A DNA stretch of 64,000 bases from Protula sp. h YS-2021 (taxonomy: Eukaryota > Annelida > Polychaeta > Sabellida > Serpulidae), in the NCBI GenBank assembly GCA_949752745.1, contig OX457028.1, positions 4,204,952-4,268,951 of the forward strand, read 5' to 3'. Under the pieces are notes generated by a model. The model made no database searches. It was not told where the DNA came from and saw only the letters and a list, made by a program, of their open reading frames with translations. Numbering within the stretch: the stretch's first letter is position 1; every line of letters starts with the position of its first letter. Both the position numbers and the translations under genes were made by a program. Below, one piece after another: positions 1 through 10,608 of the stretch.

Positions 1-110
1 GACGTGTCGTAAAAATAATTACCGACGGAAACAAGGACGCCCTGCCTGCTGCGTGCGTAGGCGGTATCCTGCGGCTTACATAGGGACGAGAAACCTTCAA
101 AAGGCATAAT

Positions 111-345
111 GCGGCCCCCTCCTTATATGCGACTCGGGCCCCGCCGATATGTGACGCGGCAGCAGCCGAATATGTGACGCACCCCTGCCGAATATGTGAC
201 GTCGCCCCCGCTGAATATGCGATGCGTCACCCGCCGATGTATGTGACACCGTCCCGCCGATATATGACGCGGTCCCCACCGAACACATGAGGCCGTCCCC
301 GCCGATATATGACGCGGTCCCCGCGGTTATGTGACTGCTACACGC
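111..345. repeat. CpG-rich minisatellite, unit about 22 bp
   Basis: About ten imperfect units built around GCCGATATRTGACGC with a variable C-rich spacer. The unit is CpG-rich, unlike most of the surrounding DNA. The minus strand stays open through the array only because of the repeat; it is not treated as a gene. Confidence 0.85.
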
Positions 346-828
346 ACACATATCACAAAACCTACGCTACCAGCGACTTCATGAAATCATACAAATCCGG
401 CTTGGGTAGAAAAAAAGGTTCTCGCTGCTCCTTGTGGATACGTAAACTCAGATTTTAATCGCTTTAGACTGATAACTCTATAACAGGTTCATTAGAGCTG
501 CTTTCTTATTTGTCGAAGTTGTTGTGTGTGTGTGTGGGGGGGGGGGGGGGCTACAGGAGTGTCATTATTAGTTTATTTGGTGTAATCATGTTATAACTCT
601 TAATTCTGGGTAACGAAGCAATATTTTTTTTTAAAGAGGAATTATGAAACATTTCTCAGTTCCGTTAAATTATATTACATTTTACTTTGAAATGTATCAT
701 TTAGCATTACTAAAAGCACCCATACTCATATTAGTGAATTTAGAAACATTGGTTTAAGTTAAACAACAAAAACAGCAAAATCCTAAATATAACATTGAAA
801 TGTTGTGTTTTGTGATCGCCCAATAAAC
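346..828. other. Intergenic, no gene seen
   Basis: AT-rich sequence with no supported coding region. It contains a short GT run leading into a G homopolymer at about 521-551. Confidence 0.6.
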
Positions 829-1150
829 ATTCCGACGTCGATGTAACGTCGATTTGAGGTTGCGACGTCGACCAGACCAGATCTGGTCTTTCTTTCCTTC
901 TAATTGGTCAAGACCATTGAACAACGTCTTATCAACGTTTCAGACACAACGTTGAATAAACGTTGCATGAGGAACGTTGTTTGGATGTTGGTTTTGGACA
1001 TAACTGAAACCTAACTTTCACGGGCATCTTATCACTGCCTTTGACGCAACATTGGGTTAGAAGCGGACAGATCGACGTTGTATAGAGGTGGGGGAAAAAA
1101 ACCTTGCTTTTATCCGACGTTGTTGGCACGTCGCAATGTTTTCTGGGTAG
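829..1150. mobile_element. Short inverted-repeat element (copy A of the AACGTT-rich family)
   Basis: The left end reads CCCAATAAACATTCCGACGT. The right end, reverse-complemented, reads CCCAGAAAACATTGCGACGT, so the ends form an imperfect terminal inverted repeat of about 20 bp. The interior is full of AACGTTGAATAAACGTTG-type motifs that recur at about 4276-4590, 4960-5205 and 5824-6110. No coding capacity is seen. Superfamily is not assigned because no clear target-site duplication is visible. Confidence 0.6.
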
Positions 1151-1759
1151 TGTCATTGCTTTCGTGTTTCAGCTCAGATTTCAATGTTGAGTCTGATGTT
1201 CAGTCCTTAAATGGCAGTGTTCTATTTATAGTCTATTAAGTGGGTGGGTTATTTAATGACACCAAAAAATGCACTTATGATTAAAACTGTCTTGAAATTT
1301 GAACTTGTGTCCTTATTCGAAGATTCAATTTCATTTCATGTGAAATTGTATCTGATCAATCAAAGAAGGATCGCCAGTTTTTTCTTTCTTTCTTCTTCTA
1401 TTTTATTACTTAAAATGAATTCAATGTACTGTAAGAACGACAAGCCTTAGACAAGCCAAGTGCTACGAAAGACAAATTGCTTCCTTCACAATAATCTCAA
1501 TCCGTATTCACATTAGACATCGCTTTAATGAATGTTGACATCTCTGTTGACATCTCTGTTGACATTTCCGTGAAACATTGGCCTTTTCTTCTTCATTTGA
1601 TATTGTTACAAGTGAAGTTACGCTAACCCCCTTTTAATTCCATTTCCCAGAAACAAAATATAGCGTTTCATAAACGTTGGACTGACGTAGCACCCGACGT
1701 TGGAATTTGTTTGCCAATACAAGTTGAAACAATGTCTATTTCTCTACTTTGTAATAAGC
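1151..1759. other. Intergenic, no gene seen
   Basis: No supported gene. A short stretch at about 1660-1735 (TTTCATAAACGTTGGACTGACG) resembles the AACGTT-rich short element and may be a fragment of it. Confidence 0.5.
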
Positions 1760-1887
1760 GTCAGACGAGCGACTGTTGTACAGATGTCAGGCGAGAGACT
1801 GTTGTATAGAGGTCAGGCGAGCAAATGTTGTACAGATGTCAGGAGAGCAAATGTTGTATAGACGTCAGGCGAGCGACTGCTGTCAGG
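1760..1887. repeat. 26-bp tandem repeat, about 5 copies
   Basis: The unit is GTCAGGCGAGCAAATGTTGT followed by ACAGAT. Five copies differ mainly at GCGACT/GAGACT/GCAAAT and at ACAGAT/ATAGAG. Confidence 0.85.
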
Positions 1888-2214
1888 AAAATATTAGCAT
1901 ACTTCTAATCTAGGATTTTTTAAAAGTTAAAGGTTTTTTTTATGTTTTCACTTAAAAATCAACCCAGTGTCCATTTAGATGAAAACCAAAGCTCCTTTAC
2001 TTCCCTCTGAAGACAAAGAACATCCGCCAAGTAAACGGGAGAGGAAGAAAAACGCACACCACGCTGGAGTCTTAGGCTAAGCAATTATGTCACCATTGCG
2101 CGTGAACAGAGAGACATTAACAATCGGTTTTATCCGGATCTGTTTCGTATTAGCAGTCACTCAAAGCTGCTTACGAATAGCTCTCCTCTCGTTTTATAAT
2201 ATCGTGGCTGTGAG

Positions 2215-2320
2215 TGTGTGGCTGTGGTGGGGAAGGGGGCGGGGGAGGGGGGTTGGCAAGGAGGGGGGATGGGGTGAGGTGGGTGAGGGGGAATTGATAT
2301 CAAGAGAGAGAAAACCCCCC
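2215..2320. repeat. G-rich low-complexity tract
   Basis: Successive runs of three or more G on the plus strand between short spacers. Such a tract could form G-quadruplexes. No gene is supported. Confidence 0.7.
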
Positions 2321-2404
2321 GTAAAAACCGTCCTGCGTTACAGCATTTCCTGGAAAAGTATGTGATTGGAGCACTGGGTGTTCCCGCAGTAATCTGTCTA
2401 TCTC

Positions 2405-2655
2405 TTGGGTACGCTCAGTGTGTGTGCGTGTGTGTGAGAGAGAGAGTGTGTGTGTGTGTGAGTGTGTGTGAGTATGTGTGACTGTATGTGACTGTGTGTG
2501 TAAGTGTGTGTGTCTGACTGTGTATGTGTGAGTGTATGTGATTGTGTGTGAGTGTGTGAGTGTGTGAGTATGTGTGTGTGTGTGCGTGTGCGTATGAGAG
2601 TGTGTGTAAGTATTTGAATGTGTGTATGAGTGCGAGCGTTTGTGAGTGTGTACAC
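2405..2655. repeat. Imperfect TG/GAGTGTG microsatellite
   Basis: About 250 bp of TGTG interspersed with GAGTGTG and TATGTG. His/Thr-rich frames on the minus strand are a by-product of the dinucleotide pattern. Confidence 0.9.
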
Positions 2656-2994
2656 CACGCCTAGACTGCATTTTTTGCTGTTGCGTTCCTTTTTTACTTA
2701 TTGATGTATTTATTCTTTAATTTATTTTTTTATTTATTTTGCATTTGCTTACCAGAGTTTATGGATACAATTCCTGGACAGTGAAGCTGTAATTGTTCTT
2801 GAATTTTTGTCTGTTGTCGTTCAAGAGAATGCTCCAGCTCAACTAGCTGCTCTCTAACAGCTCAACTAACTGCTTGTGTGTTGCCAAGGACAATTTAATG
2901 ATGCTTCTTGTTACGGAAATAGAAATGCGTCCACCAGCGCAGGGACAACGATTACGGGCAATTAATTTATGGCGCAACTATTGCGCAATTCCTG
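2656..2994. other. Intergenic, no gene seen
   Basis: AT-rich sequence with T-rich runs at 2690-2745. No coding or RNA gene signal was recognised. Confidence 0.5.
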
Positions 2995-3485
2995 TTTTGA
3001 AGAGGCGAGGGGTAGAGAGGTATGGGGTAGCCGAGGGGGGTGGAGGGGAGGGGGAGGGGGAGAGGAGCGGGCTGTGTTGGAGCCGAGGGGGTGGAGGGGG
3101 GAGAGGGGATCGGGCTGTGTTGGAGCCGAGGGGAGGGGGTGCAGGGGAAGGGAGAGGGGAACGAGCTGTGTTGGAGCCGGATGGGGGGGGGGGTGGGGCG
3201 GCTGAGAGGTGAGCGTGGAGGGGGAAGCCGATGACAGAAGAGTGTGGACGGGGTGGGGGTGGGGTGGTAGGTGGGGTAGTCGAGAGGAATGAGGGGAGGG
3301 GGAGGGGGAGAGGAACGGGCTGTGTTGGAGCCGAGGGGATGGAGGGGGGAGAGGGGAGCGAGCTGTGTTGGAGCCGGGGGCTGAAAGGTGAGCGTGGTGG
3401 GGGAAGCTGATGACAGAAGAGTGTGGACGGGGTGGGGGTGGGGTGGTAGGTGGGGTAGTCGAGGGGAGTGAGGGGAGAGCTGGGA
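2995..3485. repeat. G-rich tandem repeat, short unit about 45 bp inside a longer unit about 180 bp
   Basis: GGGCTGTGTTGGAGCCGAGG recurs at about 3069, 3115, 3161, 3318 and 3361. A longer module containing GATGACAGAAGAGTGTGGAC recurs at about 3229 and 3410. Most of the tract is G-runs on the plus strand. Proline-rich minus-strand frames are repeat artefacts. Confidence 0.8.
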
Positions 3486-3871
3486 AGGGGCACTCCAGGC
3501 CGATGTCGATGTTGACCGATTGACCCTTTGACCCGTTGACCGAATCAGGTCGGACGTCTTTGTAACACCTTCCGTATTAACATTCTGAACATGTGTAAAA
3601 AAACCGTTCGAACCGTTTTGAATGGCTTGCTGTTTCGAATTTTCTTTTCATACACATCGTTGTTAAAACCTGTGTGTTGTGCGTTTATTAGATAACTGGG
3701 GAAATATTTTCACCCTCCCCCCCCCCCCCCACCCCTCATTCCTTCACCTCAGTGACAAGGCAATCACAGACAAACTAACCATTTTTCACAGCTTGATAGA
3801 CAGACGTTATTCCGTCCTGTCGCGTTTCTCGTTTACAGCTGTATAGGATCAAGTGAGATGGATTACATTAA
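3486..3871. other. Intergenic, no gene seen
   Basis: No supported gene. It contains a C homopolymer at about 3715-3732. Confidence 0.5.
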
Positions 3872-4041
<170 letters not shown>

Positions 4042-4275
4042 CTCTCTCTCTTTCCCTCCCTCCCTTACTTCTCTCCCTATCTCTCTTTCCCTCCTCCCTG
4101 TCTCTCTCTCCCTTAAGTAATATGAAGTGTTGAGCAAACGCAGTTAACCGACTTGATGGTCCTGTTTACAGCTGAGTAGAGGACGAGCACATTCGTTTCC
4201 TGGTAGCGTGAAGTAAAACTAATTAATTGCGCAAAGTATTTTTTTTTCTTTGCTTAGTTTGTTGCATCATATAGA

Positions 4276-4592
4276 CACCCAGAATACATTCTGACGTCGA
4301 TCCAATGTCAATTTGAGGTTGCATTGCCAACGCCACTAAAGTGCAACATTTAATCTGGTTGCAATTTAGTTGCTATTGGTCGCGATCAAAAATCAACATA
4401 TAACCAGATCTTTGTCTTTGAATAGCTGTTTAGTAAGTAACGTTTTGTAGACGTTGCTTGTTGTGGCAACCAAAAATCAAGTTTCTCCTACGTCTAATCT
4501 ACGTCTTTGGTGCAACATTGAATAGAAGTCCCAAAATTGACGTTGTATCGACGTCGAATTTCCGACGTGGAATAAACGTTACAACCCCAGAA
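4276..4592. mobile_element. AACGTT-rich short element, copy B
   Basis: The left end CCCAGAATACATTCTGACGT matches copy C (CCCAGTACACATTCTGAGGT) and copy A. The interior repeats ACGTCTAATCTACGTCTTTG and TGCAACATTGAATAGAAGTC. The right end is less clear than in copy A and is placed near CCCCAGAATAAG. No coding capacity. Confidence 0.55.
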
Positions 4593-4959
4593 TAAGAAGC
4601 CATGACAGGTGTAGTGTCTTTTGATATGGTCCCGATCCAGCATCCCTTCCACCCACCCAGTGTTTCCCCAGCTTCGTAATAAACATCAAAACAATGAAAT
4701 TCATTTTCTGTGTTTGAGAACTAAATTCATTAAAAACACAACAGATGGGATTTCAAGAATGAGACGATCAGATATGGTAATTTTAGGAGCGTGCAAATTT
4801 GTCAGAAATAATAATGGAAATTGACCTCATACACATCCTTGGATACTGAATGACGCAAGATTAGGGGGTGGGGGTCGGGGGGGGGGAGACGGGTGATACT
4901 TTGATGTAGAGGGGTGACCACAACATTGTAACAGCCTGGATGGCTATTATAGAGTCTGC
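4593..4959. other. Intergenic, no gene seen
   Basis: Contains a G-rich run at about 4864-4890. No supported gene. Confidence 0.5.
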
Positions 4960-5205
4960 ACAATGTGGTCTGTTCAACTTCAGGAGTTAAAACGTTATAT
5001 TCACTACCATTTGTAATCTTTTCGCAAACGTTGAATAGACGTCGCATAATGAACATCTATCCAACGTCGGCAGGCAAACGTTGTTTCGACTTCTGTGATC
5101 ATCCAAAATCATTCGTTGTTCTGGCGTCGGATGTGACGTCTATGCAACGTCCTTTACTGGACCCATTCATTTGGTTGAAACGATCAAATGTTGAATAATT
5201 ATCAC
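4960..5205. mobile_element. AACGTT-rich short element, fragment D
   Basis: CGCAAACGTTGAATAGACGT, ATCCAACGTCGG and GACGTCTATGCAACGTCC resemble the interiors of copies A-C. The ends are missing or too diverged to place. Confidence 0.4.
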
Positions 5206-5823
5206 CCTTTTCATGTCTCTTATTTCGTCTGTGGTGTACAGCGAAAAAATGTAGGGAAAAAAAAGAGTTTAAACATAATGGTTCAAGCTGTATGAATGTT
5301 TCATGAGTTCCATTTACTTAATGACCCCTTTCCCCCTCTTTGTTTTAAGGCCGCTGTTTTGCTTTAGGGCGTTTCCGAGCCAAGCCATTGATTTTGCCAT
5401 GGGTGCATTTCAATGTGAACCGCGTGTGTGTTTTTTTTTTATTGGGGGTGAGGGGGGGGGGGGGGTAGGGAGGCGGCGGGGATTCAGGGGTTGCTGTATC
5501 TTAAGGTTTATTTACATTTAATGAAATGATTACTTTTAGATCGATGAGTGTCATGCAGTATATAAATGTCAATGGCTTGTTTACATGAAATCTGCTTGTC
5601 CAAGTAATTGGTTTTTGAATCCCAGCGGACGTCAGTGTCCGTCGTTATAGCGAGTTAGACTTAAGCCAAATCACGTCCGTTGGGCTCCGTTTACAATCAC
5701 AAGGTCAGATGTGGGGAAAAAAAGAGAGGATAATTGCGATAGCTACAGTTTGATTTTATAATCCCAGTGTTTTGTCAACAACAAATATTCTGTTGTGATT
5801 GAGAACCCGATTAAAAAAGAGTG
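5206..5823. other. Intergenic, no gene seen
   Basis: No supported gene. It includes a T run followed by a G homopolymer at about 5430-5470. Confidence 0.5.
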
Positions 5824-6110
5824 GACCCAGTACACATTCTGAGGTCCATTCAACGTCGATTTGAGGTTGCGACGTGGATCCGACAAAACCATAACAGGAA
5901 CTCTTGTTGTACATTGGTTGTGACTGGTTGCAACCACAGAACAACGTCTAACCAACGTCTTTGACACAACGTTGAATAGGAGTTGGGCAACACTGTTTAG
6001 CAATCAAAACGCAACTTTTTCCGACATCTAATCAACATCTTTAGTGCAACGTTGAATAAACGTCGAAATATTGACGTTATATAGAAGTCGGATTCACAAC
6101 CAAAAAACTT
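5824..6110. mobile_element. AACGTT-rich short element, copy C
   Basis: Starts CCCAGTACACATTCTGAGGT and continues CAACGTCGATTTGAGGTTGC, matching copies A and B. It then carries several AACGTTGAATA motifs. The right end is not clearly defined. Confidence 0.55.
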
Positions 6111-7245
6111 CACGGCTGATATTTTCCCAACGCCTAAATTTGCTAAATCTTGAAAATTCCTATAAATGTAATAGTTCGCTTGGTGGAAAGTAATTCTTAA
6201 TTGCTTTACCATTTAAAGAGATACTGTGACTAATTTGATAATGTGCCCTCAATTAGACTATGTATCTAAGGCTGTCCTATAATTAGTGAAGTGCTCTAAC
6301 AACAAATTGCTCGAGTGTTACAACAAATTGCTCAAGTGCTCAGCTAACAGTGTAACTTCTCTTTGGGTGTAAAACTGACACAACAATTGTGACACTCTTG
6401 TTTGAGGTGTGTAAGCGACTGATTTGCACCTTTCAAGAAGAACATATACACACACACACAAAATGAGCACCTCTGATGTGGACTTAGTCTCTTTAGGGGC
6501 TGGTTCAACGGCGCCGACTGTTTGACAGAAAATCAGGGGATTTCACGATATGTTAATTATATTAATTATATTGATTAGGTCAGTTAATGATATATAGATG
6601 TAACTCCGCATACAGAGGTATGTTATTGATGATGCGTAATGACGCGATCAAGATAGGAAATCACGTGATTATATATGGGCTAAATCTGAGGTAAACTCCA
6701 AACTTAGAAGCCGGGGTAATATGGAGGAGGGGGGGGGGGGGTGGTTGGGGGTGGGCGTGATGGTATGTTGGTATAATATGGGTTATCATGCGTGTTCCAA
6801 AATTAAAATGCGGAGAAAGGGAGGCAATGTTGAAGTCAGGTGCTCTCCGACCGTGTGGCATATTCCTTCAAGAAAGGGGTAATTTTCATTCAGTGCTCCG
6901 CGTTTCTCACAAAAATGAGGGAGGGGGGAGGGTTCTACAGGAACTACATTCCACATGCGGTTAAATACGGGTAATATCCCAAACTTATACCAGGGGTCTT
7001 TAAAATGTGATGGGCAGGCGTGGTGACGATTTAGTATGTGAGTGTCCTCCCTTCCTTCATCCCCTAGGCAGGGAGGAGGGTGGGGGGGGGGGGGAGCACC
7101 AAGACCTAACGGTTCTCACTTTAGCGATGTGCCACTTGTTTTTAAAGCCATACTGTAATACCAATAACCTCCCTCCACCCTCTCTCCCCTGTCAACTACC
7201 AAACGACCGATATGTATAACCAGTGACGCGGGCGGGGGGGGCGGT
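6111..7245. other. Intergenic, no gene seen
   Basis: No gene supported. A repeated phrase, CAACAAATTGCTCRAGTG, occurs twice at 6298-6342. G homopolymers lie at about 6727-6742 and 7078-7096. The stretch at about 6775-6810 (GGTTATCATGCGTG) resembles a dispersed family also seen at 45855 and 52640. Confidence 0.5.
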
Positions 7246-7390
7246 CTCAGAAGCCGCTAAGACGGAAGTCGAATCTAAGACACAATAGAAACAGCCACCC
7301 TTCAGATCAGAAGCCGCCAAGTCGAAAGTCGAATCTACGACGAAAGTCGAATCCAAGACGCGACAGAAATAGTCACCCTTCTGATCATTA
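7246..7390. repeat. Tandem duplication, unit about 70-80 bp
   Basis: CAGAAGCCGCTAAGACGGAA followed by GTCGAATCTAAGACACAATAGAAA and CACCCTTC is repeated as CAGAAGCCGCCAAGTCGAAA ... CAAGACGCGACAGAAA ... CACCCTTC. The second copy has an extra internal CGAAAGTCGAATC. Confidence 0.7.
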
Positions 7391-8009
7391 TCATCATGTC
7401 TGACAACATAACAAAGGATACTGATCTTTTTTTTTTCCTCTGAGCGGAATAACAAAAATGCAGGTACTTCCTTTCAAGTTAAATATAGAATGAAGTAAAG
7501 ACAAATGGAATGTAAATATTTAATCAAACCTAGGCTTCATATTGTCAGGAAGCTGTTAAGCGTTGTTTGGACAGCGTTAATGAGTTGTCTATGTTTTATG
7601 TTTTCACTCTTCAGACATTGTTTGTGATAAAGCTACTATTTTTAGATTCAACAACCAGTTATAATGAGTTTCTTTGAAATAGGGACAGATCTCTGTAAAA
7701 TTAGTTACATTTTTAATAAGTTATATTGTATTATTATTTATGATTATTACTGGGAATATTTAATACAATGCACTGCTTCTGAAATGCCATATATTTACAT
7801 TTAACCAATACATCTGTAAATATTCAGACAGAACTTTTATTTATTTAAACATATCTCTAGCTCAGTTCTGAAATAGTGAAAGAAATTAGAGATATAGAGA
7901 GATATATAGTAGCTATTTTATCTAATTAAGTCGCTGTAAGGTTGTCATAGTGACCAGACCATTCATCACAACAGCAGACACTATCAGAGGAAAGGCCAGA
8001 CCAAGTATC

Positions 8010-8016
<7 letters not shown>
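7391..8016. other. Intergenic, no gene seen
   Basis: AT-rich sequence without a recognisable gene or repeat. Confidence 0.5.

Positions 8017-8091
<75 letters not shown>
8017..8091. repeat. (AT)n microsatellite
   Basis: Uninterrupted AT dinucleotides that abut the left end of the inverted-repeat element at 8092. AT repeats resume beyond its right end at about 8543-8562, so the element inserted into the microsatellite. Confidence 0.95.
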
Positions 8092-8094
<3 letters not shown>

Positions 8095-8538
8095 GGAATC
8101 TGTGTCATTAGGGATTTCATGAAATCCTTAGGGAATTCGTGTAATGAATAAGCTTATATTGATTGTAACACTATTTTGAAAAATTATTCATTTAGGAAGG
8201 CTGTTTAGCGGTTCTTCAAAACTGTGTATCCCTTTTTACATCGAAAGGAATTGGAATTTATAACATTACCATCCAAAATAACAGAATTTGGCGTGAAATG
8301 TGACATAAGTTACGTGGAACAAAAAATGCCGCTAAATTCAGGTACTGAAGTATCTCATGAATGATAGTTTGGCAATCGAGTGCTTTGAGTATATGAATTC
8401 AAAATCTACTATTAATTTCGGTAAAATATTACATTGCAAACATGAAAATTCTCAATAAAAACATCAAAATTGATTAAGCAAGTTATTACACGAATCCACT
8501 AGGGATTTCATGAAATCCCTAATTTCACAGATTCCCTG
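8092..8538. mobile_element. 447-bp MITE with long terminal inverted repeats containing internal palindromes
   Basis: The left end CAGGGAATCTGTGTCATTAG and the right end, reverse-complemented (CAGGGAATCTGTGAAATTAG), match over about 60 bp. Each arm contains AGGGATTTCATGAAATCC(C/T)T, a palindrome of its own, followed by GGAATTCGTGTAAT. TA flanks both ends, consistent with a TA target in an AT microsatellite, though AT-rich context makes this weak. The roughly 330-bp centre is AT-rich and non-coding. Confidence 0.85.
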
Positions 8539-9268
8539 TAACATATATATATATATATATTTAAAGGTGCTTTCTTTTCTGTTCCGCATTACGTCTTGAC
8601 GACTCTAGAGTTGAGGGTGGAGGGTGCGGGGAGGGGGGCGGAGGGTGGAGGGGGCGGGGGCGGGGAGGGTGTGATGGGGTTGTTTTGAGAAAAATCGACA
8701 AACCTTAATCCCTACCGTAAATGAATCATTGAGCAAAACACTCTTTGAATATTGAACCAAAATATTCTTCACAATGGAACTGAGATCATCGAATCGTCGC
8801 ACATTAAACTTGTGCAAGTTCAAAAGCAATTTCACAAACTAATCGGAATGCAGTGTGACACAGAAGTTTGCGTGATCTAAAACCATTAGACCTCGGAGCT
8901 TAGAGCGAACGAAAACAACTGTTTTTCTTTTTATTTTTTTTCTCTAAGCACATTTTTTACAGTCTCAAAGAGAAAGAAAAGCAAGAAAAAATTACACTGG
9001 TTTGGAAAATATGTGTCTTCATAAAGACTCTGCAACAATTTTTTGTTGGAATCTTTAGACAAGTGACGTCATCATCTACGGGGCGTATGCATGACTTTTT
9101 AAAACGAACCCTCAATGCAGAGTACTAAGTGTGAACTAATGCCCACTTTGTTTAACGTCAAAGAAGAAGTGCAGTTCCGATTGCATAGGCCTCAAAATGA
9201 TCCCCGCTTTCTTTCACAGGCATTTAGCTGGCAGTATATTTAGAGACCATGGGGCCATCGTGAGGAAA
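8539..9268. other. Intergenic, no gene seen
   Basis: Remaining AT microsatellite to about 8562, a G-rich tract at about 8612-8670, then unique AT-rich sequence. No gene supported. Confidence 0.5.
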
Positions 9269-9665
9269 TGCGACACCCCCTGCAAATGGCACTACCCTGC
9301 AAATGGGATCATCCACAAATGAGCAAACCTAACAAATAAGACCATCCTCCAATTGGGGCCACCCTTGCAAATGGGCCCACCCTCCAAATGGGTCCATCCC
9401 TGCAAATTGGACCACCTCTGCAAAAGGACCCGCAAAAAGGACCATCCTCCAAGTGGGAGCAAATGGAACCTCCGGGAAATCCAGAAATGGGACCATCCCT
9501 GGAAAAGGAACCATCCCTGTAAATGGGACCATCCCTGCAAATGAAACTTCCAGCAATAGGACCACCCTCCAAATGGAAACATCCCTTCAAATGAGACCAA
9601 TCTTGGAAATGGGATCCCCTGCAAATGGGACTACCCTTGCAAATGGGATCGCCGTGCAACCGTTT
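9269..9665. repeat. 18-bp minisatellite
   Basis: About 20 imperfect units of the type GGACCATCCCTGCAAATG. The unit is a multiple of three, so several frames on both strands run open through it. These are not considered genes. Confidence 0.9.
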
Positions 9666-10057
9666 CTGAATTTTAACGCTATTTTCACCTACTTTGAATT
9701 TCTTTGAAATTGTGACTTCAGGAACATAATCTAGAGTATCGAATTACCTCTGAGATTTTGCTTCGCAAATGTTTCGAATCTCTACCTTTATACTACCGGT
9801 TTTACCTTTCACACAATAGAAAAACTTTTTCTGTAGCAATTCGAACAGTCCGATCCCGCCATCCACTCAAGAGCCAATCAGAAGTAGGGAAATCCATTGT
9901 ATTACGTCACTGTTTACGAACACGAGACATTCTGTGTGCTCTTCAATTTGTTTTGAAGTAATAAGTTGAAAGGTGTGATCTTTTCCACTCCGGCATGTTG
10001 TTTATTAGATAAAGGACTACTTTATCACAGGCTAATTTTTGGATAATTTTGGTTCAG
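9666..10057. other. Intergenic, no gene seen
   Basis: No supported gene or repeat. Confidence 0.5.
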
Positions 10058-10304
10058 TAGAGGTGGAATTTCTGGCACTCATAACTTTGATGTGGTAGTT
10101 GGTGAGTTTACAAGCAGCGGTGGCGTCTATAGTCCCAGGAAATATGCCTATCTTTCTCCACAAGGAGCTCAAAGAAATTTCAATTGGATCAATTACACAT
10201 ATTACCTAGGTTATTTCAGTCCGCGATTTCATGATTTGACTCCAAGCTTTTCTTGTACTGTCGGACGAAATTTAGACGGTGCTTCACCTTTTCCGGGCGA
10301 TTAG
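10058..10304 (+). other. Unexplained 80-codon open stretch preceded by a splice-acceptor-like site
   Basis: TTTTTGGTTCAG ends at 10057 and resembles a 3' splice site. The frame then runs to a TAG at 10304 and begins RGGISGTHNFDVVVGEF. It has mixed, non-repetitive amino-acid composition but no motif I recognise. It lies about 300 bp upstream of the DIRS-type remains and could be a terminal exon, part of a decayed element, or chance. Confidence 0.15.
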
Positions 10305-10608
10305 AGATTCTTCCTGGCCTTTCTAGGCCTGGTGGTTTTTGTTCCACAGACCCCTTGTTGGACAATTTGCGCTCTCACGGTTTATAATCTTTGGTCTAAG
10401 AGCGGCCCTGGTTACAGTCGGGACCACTGCCCAACTGCTTCTAACCGTGGCGAACGGTGAGGCTAATACAGTATTACTGATCGCCTAAAGTGTTCAAAAT
10501 TGTCTTCTAAGAAACTTTAAATACAGCTAATGCACTTCTTCGCTGAATAAAGATATGCCATATTGGTATTACTGATAGTTATCTCTATTTTCTGCTTATT
10601 TTTCAAAC

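Noticed and set aside
97..351. 84-codon minus-strand frame near the start
   Set aside because: It lies almost entirely in the 22-bp minisatellite.
2978..3493. Proline-rich 171-codon minus-strand frame
   Set aside because: Composition follows the G-rich tandem repeat; no independent coding evidence.
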